Shown here one piece after another: positions 46,804-62,205 of a stretch of 64,000 nucleotides of DNA (positions within the stretch are counted from its first letter, which is position 1; every line of letters begins with the position of its first letter). The stretch comes from Artemisia argyi. Lineage: Eukaryota > Streptophyta > Magnoliopsida > Asterales > Asteraceae. A program made the translations under genes and the position numbers. The stretch is taken from positions 13,972,872 through 14,036,871 of the forward strand of contig CM060709.1 in the NCBI GenBank assembly GCA_030686995.1, in the 5' to 3' direction. The notes below the pieces were generated by a model. That model was not told where the DNA came from, did not search any database, and worked only from the letters and a program-made list of their open reading frames with translations.

Positions 46804-47037
46804 GATACTGTAATAATCCCGAATATAATAACATAAGTATAAGTTATTGATATAATAATCATTTTAATTCACCACGACGTCTAATAGTTATGCGTCATCT
46901 GTTAAGTAGTATTCAATGGGAAAATGTTGGCAAAGTATTGGCACGGAGGGCATTAGGTATCAAAGTTTAAATGGTCCATTTTTAGAGTACAATTATAGTC
47001 CAGTGTTTTGAAAATACACTTGGTTATCTATAATTAT

Positions 47038-47050
47038 GGCTCTGATACCA
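47038..47050 (-). other. Primer binding site of element B (tRNA-iMet type)
   Basis: The inverse strand reads TGGTATCAGAGCC three bases after the LTR end, identical to the site of C (52630-52642). Confidence 0.9.
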
Positions 47051-47053
47051 ATC

Positions 47054-47448
47054 AGTAACACCCCCAAATTTGTAAGTAAGCAGCGGAAGACTAATTGGGG
47101 TATTACTTCTCGGATCGTAGTCATAACCATAGAAAACGACTCAAAAGAGACGTTTTTATAAAAGTTCAGTTATCATTAAATAAACTTATCACAACATGAC
47201 ACAAAGGTGTTTCACGATAAATTCAGAGTTACAAATAAAACGGTTTCTGATAGAAACAAATGATAACATTATTAAACATGGTCCATAAAGAGGGGTCATT
47301 TGCCAATCTCCGTGCCCGTTTTGCCAGCGTCAGTTACCTGAGATAAACATGCTAAAAAGGTCAACATGAATGTTGAGTGAATCCATAGTGTTTAAGTTGT
47401 AATAGTTGAACACAAGCCAATAGTAGTAAAAACAGTAGCATCGCAGTG

Positions 47449-47530
<82 letters not shown>

Positions 47531-49342
47531 CCCTAAGCCTCATGACACGCAAACCTTAACATCGGGTGTAATATAATAAATCCCACACCATGAAATGGTG
47601 TAGGTGATAATGCCCTCGTGTAATAGGAGTTTGTCAGGCTCCTCAGTTAATTCGAATAAAGTGCATTTGGTTACTTACCCAGCAACTCAAATGGGGCGTC
47701 AACTGCCAATAGATCTATTCACCGAATTCGCATTCACTCGCAAGTGATTAATGGTTCATGATATGAGGGACTTTTGACAAGTGGTAACTTAGGCAATATA
47801 AATCAGGATAGCATACAAGAAAATACTTGTGTTCAGTTTAGTAGCATGTATCTCCCCACGGGATTTGAAAACAGAGTAAAAGTGGGACTATGAACTCACC
47901 TTAGTAGTACAGTGGTAGTGATAAAGATCTCAGTTACGATCAAGGAACGGCTCCAACACACAACCTAGATAGTACGATAAGTTTTAGTGTTTTGATAGTC
48001 CGAATAGGTTAATCGCGAATGTTTTAAGAATGAAATGATTTATTGGTTTGACGACAATAGAATTCGTGGTTTAAACGACATGGTCGAAATTGAGAAAAAT
48101 TTATTTATATATAAATGTATATAAAATTATGAAACCAAGTCAAGAATTTCAACATGCAATGCAATGATATAAAAGGCGGGAAATGGAATTAATTATTAGA
48201 TTCTCAGATATAGTCCTTGGTCCTTTTTCAGATTTCAATTTTTATCCTAACGGCGTTAGCGCTGTGCCGTTAGTCCTCGTTTTATAATAATTCCGATAAC
48301 AGCCCTCTATTTGTCCAAGTATACGATATGAACTCGAAATTTATTACTTTATCATTTTTGGTCCTATAGTTTCTGCTTTTACAGTTTTAACCCTTGTTTT
48401 CACAGTTTTACATTTTTAGTCCTTATAAGTGTCGACGCGTCACATTTTTGGTCCTTTTTCACAAAAATCGTTAGAATTTTTATAAAAACTTTACCGAGTT
48501 TATTTTTAATCTTGGAAAACTTATTTGCACAGCTTATACGATCAGAATAGCTTATTTTTGCTTAATGGGCTTATAAGCCCACTCGGCTTATTTTCAAACC
48601 TTTATAGTTATCGAGTTTTGCAAAACACTTTGGCCAAATTAGGGTGTCGAGGAGTGATCATTTTTGTAAAGTTAAAACACGAAACTAATAGCTCGTTGGG
48701 TGGTCTACGGGGTGGGGTAATAATATGACATGCTCGTTAGTTTAGATTTGAAGATAACGTGGTGTTTTCTAGCTAGTTTGGTCGACTATTTCACATAAAA
48801 TAACAAGGTTTTATCTTTTTCATTTTCGAATCTGGTCGTGTGCATGAGTTAGAGCAACGATTAAGGATGAGTCCAATGATGCATGAAATGTAAAATAGAT
48901 ACGTGACAATGCGTACGTGACCCCTAGGCCTTCCATAAAGGTGGCGTGTCACGCTATTAACTATACGTAAATATATGCTATACGTAATAACAAAACAGGA
49001 ATGAGACGTGAGTTGGTATGCATGCATGAACGTATGAAAGGAGTTAGAGGTCGAGAATGCTTACGACACCTTAAAGGTGGTGAACGTCGAGTGAGATGGA
49101 ATGAGGACACAACAATTTCTCTTGCTTGGTTCGAATACTAGTCGTGGTTGGAAAGGAATGGACCTGGGCAACTTCGAATGGTCTCCAAAGTGAGGATGGT
49201 TTAATCCATATCGAGCAGCAGTAGGTTTTGAAGAGTGAGGGAAATGGTTTTCGAAAATATAGATGGAGTGCATGGCAAAGAGGAGAGGTGCACGTTTATA
49301 TAATAATAGAACTAGTGATATCTCCCCAACATTTTACTGTGA
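47054..49342 (-). repeat. 5' LTR of element B, missing its first ~950 bp
   Basis: Matches 37565-39833 almost base for base, including an AT microsatellite (47450-47527, longer than in the sister LTR). It stops at '...cattttactgtga' (49342), where opposite-strand C sequence begins. The terminal T is replaced by A (47054). Confidence 0.88.
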
Positions 49343-49368
49343 TGGAATTCAAAATAAGGGGTTGATAC
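49343..49368 (+). other. 26-bp pre-LTR (polypurine-tract) fragment before C's 5' LTR
   Basis: 'ggaattcaaaataaggggttgatac' normally lies just upstream of a 3' LTR (as at 58865-58890). Here it precedes C's 5' LTR, so this LTR is flanked by internal sequence on both sides. Confidence 0.85.
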
Positions 49369-52626
<3,258 letters not shown>

Positions 52627-52629
52627 GAT

Positions 52630-52642
52630 TGGTATCAGAGCC
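52630..52642 (+). other. Primer binding site of element C (tRNA-iMet type)
   Basis: TGGTATCAGAGCC, three bases after the LTR. Confidence 0.92.
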
Positions 52643-52876
52643 ATATTTATAGAGAACCAAGTGTATTTTCAAAACACTGGACTATAATTGTACTCTAAAA
52701 ATGGACCATTTAAACTTTGATACCTAATGCCCTCCGTGCCAATACTTTGCCAACATTTTCCCATTGAATACTACTTAACAGATGACGCATAACTATTAGA
52801 CGTCATGGTGAATTAAAATGATTATTATATCAATAACTTATACTTATGTTATTATATTCGGGATTATTACAGTATC

Positions 52877-53935
52877 ATGTCTTCAGATTCCTACCCCACT
52901 GTCCCACAATTCGACTCACAAATCGAGGAGGTCGCATCTCCCGCTACCGTACTAGCATCACTAATGACTCCAACTCCTAATTCGCCAATGGCTGTGTCTG
53001 AAGAGACTGAACCATTCGAGGAGGATGAAGTCGCCGCCACACCGGTGATTTCGCCAGCCATTCCGACCCCCCTTCGTGCTTCAGACCCGGAGACAGATAA
53101 TGACTCATCTGACTCAGAATCTTCCAACATTTTCTCGCAATTATCACCACCACCTCAACCTGCACCAGTTGAACGACGAGGCTCCGCTACGATCTACTAT
53201 ACTCGAAAGCGGGTGCGAGCACCAACAGCTCCCATTCGCCCACCACCAGCACCACCGTCGTCACCTACGTCCCCTACATCACCTCTACAGATGATGTCTC
53301 AATCACCACCCCTATCGCCTAGACGTCCCATGCCACCACCCACTGTCTTCTACTACCAGACCACCACAGTCCCATTATCACCTCCTACTCGACCATTACG
53401 TGCCCGCAGTAATCCGTTACCACTCAGCAATGGAATGCATTTCTCAACCCCCTCATTATCAGATTCTCACATTGAGAATACGACCGAGGATGCTTGGGCC
53501 AGACCCCGCGGAAGGCACGAAGATCACATTGATGAGATCGCGAATTTTAATAACGAGATTTCCCTTGAGCGTATCAAGAGCATTGAAGGGGAAGTGGGAA
53601 ATCTAGTGATGGGACGGACAGCTATGGACGAGGTCTTTAACCTGATGGGTACTCAACTGCAGGGAACTCTCGAGGTTATTTCCGAGTTGGAGGAGAAACT
53701 TGAGAACGAGAGGCAGGAGGTACGAGACCTGAGGGACATTGCCGCAATGATGCAAGACATAAATGAGCGACAGGCTGATGAACTCGTTACAACCAACACC
53801 CGCATTTTGACGCTTGAGCGCAGGTTAGAAGAATCCCAAGCTAGGGAGAGAGACAGAGACCAGAGGGTGGAGGAATTGACCGGGATAGTCCGACGCCTCC
53901 AACGCAAATTGGAAGACTCGCCAGGCCACTCGTAG
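52877..53935 (+). CDS. Extra ORF upstream of gag in element C, intact (352 aa)
   Basis: Same protein as 45745-46803 with a few substitutions (for example Cys/Ser at residue 41 and a few near the C-terminus). Disordered Pro/acidic N-terminal half, YYTRKRVRAP basic patch, long coiled coil, stop at 53933. It is open in both copies. Confidence 0.75.
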   Translation: MSSDSYPTVPQFDSQIEEVASPATVLASLMTPTPNSPMAVSEETEPFEEDEVAATPVISPAIPTPLRASDPETDNDSSDSESSNIFSQLSPPPQPAPVERRGSATIYYTRKRVRAPTAPIRPPPAPPSSPTSPTSPLQMMSQSPPLSPRRPMPPPTVFYYQTTTVPLSPPTRPLRARSNPLPLSNGMHFSTPSLSDSHIENTTEDAWARPRGRHEDHIDEIANFNNEISLERIKSIEGEVGNLVMGRTAMDEVFNLMGTQLQGTLEVISELEEKLENERQEVRDLRDIAAMMQDINERQADELVTTNTRILTLERRLEESQARERDRDQRVEELTGIVRRLQRKLEDSPGHS

Positions 53936-54294
53936 AGTATTGATGTATCATGTGTAGCTTGGACATCCTAACTTGCTACGTGTAGCAATAATAAAAGATC
54001 TTGTAATAAGTTGTTTTGTAAACAATTTAACAAGTTATTATTAGTTATGATCGCTATAAGTTGATATTAATTTATGATGCTTTGGTTGTTTTCATGTGCG
54101 TATGTGGTTGTAACTCTTCTATATTGTGGTACCAAGTTCGTCCTTATAAATGAGTTAAAATTTTATCCAGATGTTATGATTGTGACAGCACTGCTATGAT
54201 TTTTACTACTTACCTTGTTATTAAATTATTCTGTCATGACACGGCCACTATGTAAGTTCTAAACATGTGCTTCTCTTGTGGTATAAATAGAAAT
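53936..54294 (+). other. Spacer between upstream ORF and gag-pol in C
   Basis: Non-coding. An in-frame ATG at 54265 could extend gag by ten residues, but MPRTRAKT from 54295 is the more plausible start by its basic gag-like N-terminus. Confidence 0.55.
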
Positions 54295-57200
54295 ATGCCT
54301 CGTACAAGAGCAAAAACCGCAACACCAACACCAGCTATGACCCCAGCCGCTATCCAAAAATTTATTGCTGATAGTGTCGCAGCAGCACTAGAGACTCAAG
54401 CAGCTGCAATGGCTCGTGCGAGCAGCACGAATAGACCAACCGGAGAAAATGAGGTGGCCGTGGTTCGCAAATGCACCTACAAGGACTTCATGGCCTGCAA
54501 GCCCACCTACTTCAAGGGAACTGAAGGAGTGACCGAGCTCGCCCGATGGTTCGAACGTACTGAGACGGTTTTTATGAGAAGCGGTTGTGCTGACGACTGC
54601 AAGGTCACATTTGCTACAGGAACCCTTTTGGACGATGCTTTGTCTTGGTGGAACTCTACTGCCCAGAACATGGGTATAGAGGAAGCCTACCAAATTTCGT
54701 GGGCCGAGTTCAAACAAAAGATGTTGAAGAAGTACTGCCCTCGTACTGAGATAAGGAAGTTGGAAGATGAGTTTGATCGTTTGGTGGTAAAAGGGTATGA
54801 TTTTAGGACTTACGATCGCAGGTTCCAAGAGCTTGCCTTACTATGCCCCGCTAAGGTGCCAGACCTCGAGAAATTGCTAGAGAGGTACATCGAGGGGTTG
54901 CCTAGAAACATCGAGGGTAATGTCACCGCGTCTAAGCCTCAAACCCTAGAGGAGGCTATGTCAATTTCTCAGAGGTTGATTGAGCGAGAGATAAAACGCG
55001 GGCAGGGCCAAGGAAGCAATGACAACAAACGGAAGTTTGATGACCGCAGGAGCAACAACCACAACAACTCTCACAATAACAACAATGTCAACAATCACCA
55101 CAACAACAACCGCAACTACAACCACAATAACAATCAGAACTACCAACAGAACCGTAACCACCATCATAATCGACAGAACCGCCAACAGGAAGCCGCCAGG
55201 GCTTATATTGCTACACCCGCTGGAACTGGGGGTTATGCTGGACCCGCTCCTATGTGTAACCGATGTAAGCTGCACCACAATGGGCCCTGCTTCGCTAAGT
55301 GTGGAAAATGCCAAAGGACCGGCCACAAAACTCAAGACTGCAAGGCCACTGGCGCCAACTTGCAAACCGTGACTGTGGTGTGCCATGGATGTGGCGAAAA
55401 GGGGCATTACAAGAACCGGTGCCCGAACCAAACTGCCAACCAGAACAATAACGCTCGGGGGAGAGCATTTGTGATGGAAAGAGGAAATGCGCAGGAAGAC
55501 CCTGACGTAGTCACCGGTACGTTTTTACTTAACAATCATCCTGCTAAAGTTTTATTTGATTCTGGAGCCGATAAAAGTTTTGTATCTACTTCGCTTGCGT
55601 CTTTACTTAACATCCACCCGACCGGACTACACACCACCTATGAAATTGAACTAGCCAACGGAGAACTAGTAAGCACAAACACCGTAATCCAGGGTTGCAC
55701 CCTACTCTTACTCGACGAACCTTTCGATATCGACCTCATGCCGATTAAGCTTGGCAGCTTCGACGTGCTCATCGGCATGGATTGGCTATCCAAGAACCGC
55801 GCTAGAATCATCTGCGACGAGAAAGTCGTCCACATCCCTTTTCAAGGTGAAACCCTAATCATCCGTGGTGAACGAAGTAAGACCCGCCTCGGCATCATAT
55901 CATACGTCAAAACGGTGAAGTACATCGATAGAGGATGTCACGCCTTTTTGGCACAGGTGACAGAAAAGAAGTTGGAGGAGAAGCGACCTGAAGATGTGCC
56001 TGTAGTAAAGAACTTCCCCGAAGTATTTCCCGACGAGTTGCCCGGCCTTCCACCCGTCCGCCAGGTGGAATTCCAGATCGACTTGGTGCCAGGAGCAGCA
56101 CCAGTGGCGCGAGCACCCTATAGGTTGGCGCCATCCGAGATGAAATAACTATCTGATCAATTGCAAGAATTATTAGACAAAGGGTTCATTCGACCTAGTT
56201 CCTCACCTTGGGGAGCTCCGGTGTTATTTGTCAAAAAGAAGGACGGATCCTTCAGAATGTGTATTGACTATCGTGAGTTGAACAAACTTACAATAAAGAA
56301 TCGATACCCATTACCCAGAATCGATGACCTTTTCGATCAACTTCAAGGATCGAGTGTTTACTCTAAGATAGATCTGAGATCGGGCTATCACCAACTAAGA
56401 GTCAGGGAAGAAGACACCCCAAAAACGGCTTTCAGGACACGATACGGCCACTACGAATTTCAAGTAATGCCATTCGGTCTAACTAACGCACCAGCTGTGT
56501 TTATGGACTTAATGAATCGAGTGTGCAAGCCTTATTTGGACAAATTCGTAATTGTGTTCATCGACGACATCCTCATTTATTCCCGAAATAAGGAAGAGCA
56601 TGCAGAGCACTTAACAAGTATCTTGGAACTGCTTAAAAAGGAGAAATTGTACGCCAAATTTTCCAAGTGTGACTTTTGGATAGAAAAAGTACAATTTCTT
56701 GGACACGTGATTGATAGCAAGGGCATTCACGTGGATCCCGCAAAGATCGAAGCGATCAAAAATTGGGCATCTCCTACAAACCCCACGGAGATACGTCAAT
56801 TTTTAGGTCTTGCAGGGTACTATCGTAGATTCGTCGAAGGTTTCTCAAAAATTGCCAAACCTTTGACGGAATTGACGCAAAAGAAGAAAAAGTTTGATTG
56901 GGGAGAAGGACAAGAATCGTCATTCCAACTTTTAAAACAGAAGCTTTGTGAAGCTCCGATCTTGGCACTACCAGTGGGTAGCGAAGACTTCGTAGTGTAT
57001 TGTGATGCATCATGCCAAGGTTTAGGCGCGGTATTGATGCAAAGGAGCAAAGTTATCGCATATGCTTCTCGACAACTCAAAACCCACGAGAAGAACTATA
57101 CCTCCCATGATTTCGAGTTGGGAGCAGTAGTATTTGCTCTTAAACTGTGGAGACACTACCTGTATGGCACCAAGTGCACAGTGTTTACAGATCACAAAAG

Positions 57201-58827
57201 CCTACAGCACATTCTAGACCAGAAGGAGTTGAACATGAGACAACGCCGATGGTTGGAATTACTCAGTGACTATGATTGCGAGATTCGCTATCACCCTGGG
57301 AAAGCAAATGTTGTGGCAGATGCCTTGAGTAGAAAGGAGCGAATTACACCTCTTAGAGTCAGATCTCTAGGGATGACAATTATATCACCGCTTCCATCGA
57401 AGATCCTTGAGGCCCAGACAGAAGCTCTCAAGGAAGAGAACAGACCAAAAGAGAAGATCTACGGTATGCCAGAAAGTGAGAATGGCTTTATGAAGAAATC
57501 AGACGGAAGGTTGTGTTTCAAGGACCGAAGTTGGATTCCACTCTATGGGGGAATACGAGATCTCATCATGCATGAGTCTCACAAGTCTAAATATTCCATT
57601 CACCCAGGGTCTGATAAGATGTATCAGGATCTCAAGAAACTTTATTGGTGGCCAAACATGAAAGCCGACATCGCCGAGTATGTCGGAAAATGTCTGACGT
57701 GTTCACGGGTAAAGGCTGAGTGTCAAAAGCCATCCGGTTTGTTGATACAACCCGAGCTTCCGATGTGGAAGTGGGAAAGGATTACAATGGATTTCATCAC
57801 AAAATTACCTAAGACACCAAGAGGATTTGATACCATTTGGGTCATCATTGATCGCCTTACCAAATCCGCGCATTTTCTGCCAATAAAAGAAACCGACGAG
57901 ATGAGCACCCTTGCACAATTATATTTGAAACAAATAGTCTCACGACATGGAGTGCCAATTTCCATTATCTCGGATCGAGATAGCCGTTTCACGTCAAACT
58001 TTTGGCAGTCGTTACAGAAAGCATTGGGTACTCGCCTGGATATGAGTACTGCATATCACCCGCAGACCGACGGTCAGAGTGAGAGAACTATTCAAACCTT
58101 GGAAAACATGCTCCGAGCATGTGTGATCGATTTTGGTAAGGGTTGGGATAGACACTTACCCTTAGCAGAGTTCTCGTACAACAACAGCTATCACGCTAGC
58201 ATCAAGGCAGCTCCATTTGAAGCCCTTTATGGCCGGTAATGCCGATCACCAGTCTGTTGGGCAGAAGTCGGGGATGCATAAATCACGGGACCCGACATCA
58301 TTCAGGAAACCACTGATAAAATTGTGCAAATCAAACAGCGCCTACAAGCAGCCCGAGACAGACAAAAGAGTTATGCCGACGTGAGGCGAAAACCCATGGA
58401 ATTCCAAGTGGGAGATAGAGTTATGTTGAAGGTGTCTCCTTGGAAAGGAATGGTTCGATTTGGGAAACGTGGAAAGTTAAATCCCAGATACGTTGGGCCA
58501 TTCAAAATCCTAGAAAGGATTGGGCCCGTGGCATACAAACTTGAACTTCCGGAAGAACTCAGTAGAGTACACAATACCTTTCACGTATCAAACCTGAAGA
58601 AGTGTTTATCAGACGAATCTCTTGTCATTCCGTTAAAAGAAATTCGGGTCGACGACAAGCTTAACTTCGTTGAGGAACCAGTAGAGATCATGGACCGGGA
58701 CGTCAAACAATTGAAACAAAGCCGTATCCCCATTGTCAAAGTTAGGTGGAACTCTAAGCGAGGACCAGAGTACACTTGGGAGCGTGAAGACCAGATTCGC
58801 GCTAAATATCCACATCTATTCCCATAA
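54295..58827 (+). pseudogene. Gag-pol of element C, three in-frame stops
   Basis: About 1510 codons. Gag; Asn/His-rich linker (residues ~245-300); zinc knuckles near 321-376; protease DSGADKS near 422; RT FIDDIL near 756; RNase H YCDAS near 902; integrase HHCC from about 1092 and catalytic Asp (MDFITK), Asp (SDRDSRF) and Glu (QSERTIQ) near 1165, 1227 and 1263; chromodomain-like tail ending [18 protein letters not shown] stops at 56146-56148, 58237-58239 and 58279-58281 replace sense codons present in B. Conversely, the B stop and frameshift are absent here, so the two copies decayed independently or carried different lesions before joining. Confidence 0.92.
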
Positions 58828-58872
58828 TCGTCCCTAACGACTATCTTAGACTAGAATTCCGGGACGGAATTC

Positions 58873-58890
58873 AAAATAAGGGGTTGATAC
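58873..58890 (+). other. Polypurine tract region of element C
   Basis: AAAATAAGGGGTTGATAC lies directly before the 3' LTR start TGTAGCC. Confidence 0.7.
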
Positions 58891-59819
58891 TGTAGCCTCC
58901 CACTATTTTCCTTACGAGTATTATGTACTAATCAAAGTCTATTATATCATTTCAATATTTTATAACACTTGTGACAACAACGAACGCTTGATTCTACGAA
59001 TATGCTATATTACGAATGATCACGACATAAATTGTTATTCACCTATATACTTGGAACGATGCTCACACACACTTGCCACGATAGTCCAAATCGCGAAAAT
59101 ATTTAACTTTTGTCACTTACAATATCACGTGACGTTATTTCATTGAAACCACACTCGACCAACTTCCGGACTCACGAAAATAATTCACCTAATCCTCATT
59201 AAAATTTCTAAACATAATTAACTCTAATTAATCTAAACGGGCCGTAATCCTTTGCTTCAGCCCACCACCGAAACCCAACAGTAACAAGCCATTAGGCTTA
59301 ATCCTATTCCTCGGTCCACTCAAGAAAACCGGCCCAGTCCAATTTATTTTAAGATTTCTTTCTTCCTTTCTGTTTGAAACTAATGAGCAACGAGCACAAC
59401 CAAAACAGCCCCAAACATTTCGATATCTTGCAAACAACATGTCAACATTATTACATATCTTGATTTACCTCGCACCCAAGAATCACTAACAATGATTATT
59501 CCTTTTCATCTCGTACGAATGCTACACAAAAACTCCCTAAAGCTAAGCGTGTATAGTCCATTCGATACACTAGAAATCAACTCGCCCAAACTTTTATTCC
59601 TGCCAAACCATTCGACGTGTTACCACTCTAAACAATAGTACTAGAACATTTAGTCACATTCGAACTTACTTGAACCTATTGATTCTCGTTACATCACACG
59701 AGCAAATAAAACCGAACCCTCCTATAATTATTTTTACTCATGTACGAATAGAATTACTCCATAAAACACGTCTCCTTGATTTGAGCTGAAGAGAGGACCA
59801 AGACTTGAAGAAAATAGTG
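58891..59819 (+). repeat. 3' LTR of element C, only first ~930 bp
   Basis: Collinear with 49369-50297, then cut at 'gaagaaaatagtg'. The remaining two-thirds are missing. The break falls within 25 bp of the point at which B's 5' LTR is cut from the other side. Confidence 0.88.
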
Positions 59820-59829
59820 GGAGGCTACA
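59811..59829 (-). other. Inverted LTR tip forming the right end of the composite
   Basis: AAAATAGTGGGAGGCTACA is the exact inverse of the first 19 bases of the LTR. Its first nine bases overlap the end of C's truncated LTR. It abuts TAGCC. Confidence 0.85.
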
Positions 59830-59834
59830 TAGCC
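59830..59834. repeat. Target-site duplication of the B/C composite (right, TAGCC)
   Basis: Second TAGCC; see 37560-37564. Confidence 0.88.
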
Positions 59835-60742
59835 ACAACACCTAACTAAAAACAGTGACTCAAACCAGAATTAGCAACTAAAAGAGCATTGAAAGAGTAT
59901 CCATTTTGGTTATATTTTCTATGCAAGATACTCTCAAACTAACCAGTGGTAAAAATACTATCAACTAAAACTAACTTTATCAAACAATACTAATACTACC
60001 TCCGTCCCATTTAAAGTGTCCACTTTCATAATGCACAAAGTTTTAGGAGATTCCACTAACTAAACTATCCACCAATCAAATATTACTTTTACCCACTAAA
60101 CTCTCATCTTATTGGTTGGAAGGTACAAGTGGACACTTTAAATGGGACATGCAAAGATTCTATTGTGGACACTTTAAATGGGACGGAGGGAGTAATAAAG
60201 AACATGTGTACCCAACACACACTGTTTAACAGAATCTCAGTCACCCCAACCACAACTTTTAACAGAGCCTCATGCACCCCCACCATAACTTTAGAATCTA
60301 CAGCTACATATAGGACCCAATACACTTATACACAAACTGACTGCAACAAACACACAGTAGTACCCTATATTAAAAAGCGTAATCATGCTACCACCATTAG
60401 GTAAAAAAAATATACTTTTACTATCAATAAATGAAAGCAAATAATCCATCACAAAACCTTGAAAAACATCATTCATATAGAAGCTAACACACTGCAAAAT
60501 CAATATCAACGTCTTCTCAATAACCACAATCTAACTATGTTTCAATACTAACATAACTATGTTAGTATACTAACAGCCAACAAAACAATGTAAAACAATT
60601 CTTAACTTTCTATGTTTACACTTTACTAAAGGAAAAATTGGCAAACAATCTAATACCGATATCTTTATTCATTAACCAGTTGTAAATATTTAAGGCTAGA
60701 CATATTAGCAACATAATTATATACAAGCTGAAAGAACGCATG
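59835..60742. other. Right-arm continuation of inverted repeat 3
   Basis: Non-coding. Mirrors 35406-36015, carries a Stowaway MITE, and ends near 60663. The next 80 bp are AT-rich intron-like sequence before the DUF1985-like exon. Confidence 0.6.
59996..60192. mobile_element. Stowaway-like MITE with duplicated right end
   Basis: 197 bp with CTACCTCCGTCCCATTTAAA...ATGGGACGGAGGGAG ends and TA duplications (59994-59995, 60193-60194). The right ~30 bp occur twice (60125-60148 and 60160-60192). Same family as 3201-3397, which shows the same duplication at one end. The opposite arm lacks it. Confidence 0.85.
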
Positions 60743-60760
60743 TTACAAATAAAATCTAAC

Positions 60761-62205
60761 CTTCAGTGCCCATACAAATCCATATAGATTGTATGTTTGC
60801 TCTTTTTTGGGAGATTTTCGAATCGGCTTCTTAGATTCCTTCTCGCTGTGCCTAGGTACAACATTCGCAAATCTTCTATACAAATGTGCCCACATATACT
60901 CACCCCATGGATATTCATTCCAAACAAATAAATCCTCGATCATCTCTAGCATATGGTCAGGAATGTAGAACATTCCTTCTCGACCAATGAAAACACATGT
61001 TGCAATCACCAATAAACTAAACCTAACCTCATGTGATACAGTTCGCCAGGCTTGGGAATCAATTCGCCAGGCTTGGGAATCAATTCGCCCTCGAGACATC
61101 AAAGTGTTATGGTATGATGTGGTTTGGTTCCCTAATAATATTCCCCGTCATGCGTTTAACTTATGGCTTATTATTAAGCGTAAGCTGAAAACGCAGGATC
61201 GGGTTAGCATTTGGGACGTAGATCAGAATCTTGGAAGTATTTGCTCACTATGTGATACAGTCCCGGATTCCCATGATCATTTATTTTTCCAATGTGTCTT
61301 TGCGGATGGTGTTTGGAATCGCATTAAATTTCTTGCTGGTCTAGATAATGTGGCACATAATATTTATGCCATCGTTGAGCATATTGGAGTGAATTCGAAA
61401 AAGAAGTCTTCCCATGGTGTTATTGCGAGATTGGTGCTTGCTGCTACAGCCTACTTTATTTGGCAAGAACGCAATTGGAGGTTGTTTAAAAAGTTGAAGA
61501 GATCCGTTGCTCAAGTTAGTGAGTGTATCTCAGCAGCAGTTCGGCTCAAGCTTCTTTCGTGTAGGTTCAAGCGAACCAAGGAGGGAGAGGCTTACGCTCG
61601 AGTTTGGGACCTTCCTGATTCTGTTTCTAGATGATTGATCGTCTAGTTTGTTTATGTTCCATTAGGTGGTTCTTCCCTATTGGAGTCATTGGTTATGTAG
61701 TTGATTTGTAATTTGTTTGGCATGCCATTCGACTAGGCTGTTCAAGCTTTACTTGAGGTTAATGTGACACTCAGTCACATTCCAGTGTTCTTATCGGATT
61801 TTTGGGTGTTTAATATATTTTACCAGGGTATTCCCTTTTACCCAAAAAAAACCTCATCATTATTGGATAAAGAATCCCACGATTTACCAGGCTTCAACAA
61901 TGCCAAAAGCTGGTCACCCTTTTTTTTCTTAATTGCTTTCTTTTCCGGAAACAAACGGTCAAAGAATGGACTAGATTCTAAACCATGTACAATACACCCT
62001 ACATCAGTTTAAAGTAATTATATAAATGGTTATTAGGAACATATGGGGGAAATCTAACCAGGGGCCAAACACAGTTGTTCTAAACAAATTGCTTCTATTG
62101 ACATTCAACAAAGATTTAATAGTTGTAAGTTGTTCTAATCTAGACACCGTTATCTTCGCTTCAAACATTATCGTTTTTGGAAGAACAGTCGAATCTTTGA
62201 ACGCT
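60761..62205 (-). pseudogene. DUF1985-like (Ulp1-associated) gene remnant, split by a LINE
   Basis: Reads leftwards from about 62205 to a donor at 60760/60761. First part (62205-62010): LLNVNRSNLFRTTVFGPWLDF, the usual entry block of DUF1985 proteins, followed by stops. Second part (about 61940-61850): QLLALLKPGKSWDSLSNNDEV. After a LINE it continues in phase with RFSLLVIATCVFIGREG, a NEYPWGEYMWAHLY block and YNLYGFVWALK. These blocks and their order match plant DUF1985 proteins, often fused to Ulp1 proteases in MULE-type elements. Stops near 62000 and the LINE make it a pseudogene. It may have belonged with the Ulp1-like fragments elsewhere in the window. Confidence 0.7.
61033..61849 (+). 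mobile_element. 5'-truncated LINE (reverse-transcriptase zinc-binding tail and 3' UTR)
   Basis: Only the last ~817 bp of a non-LTR element. The frame open to TGA at 61632-61634 carries the zf-RVT domain: WYDVVWFPNNIPRHAFNLWL, then CSLCDTVPDSHDHLFFQC. The tail ends in a short A run (61844-61850). AACCTCAT flanks both ends (61025-61032; 61850-61857), and without the insert the DUF1985 frame is restored. A 21-bp unit (ttcgccaggcttgggaatcaa) is tandemly duplicated near the 5' end. Confidence 0.85.

Noticed and set aside
47361..47552. ORF encoding a Tyr-Ile repeat
   Set aside because: It is a translation of the AT microsatellite.
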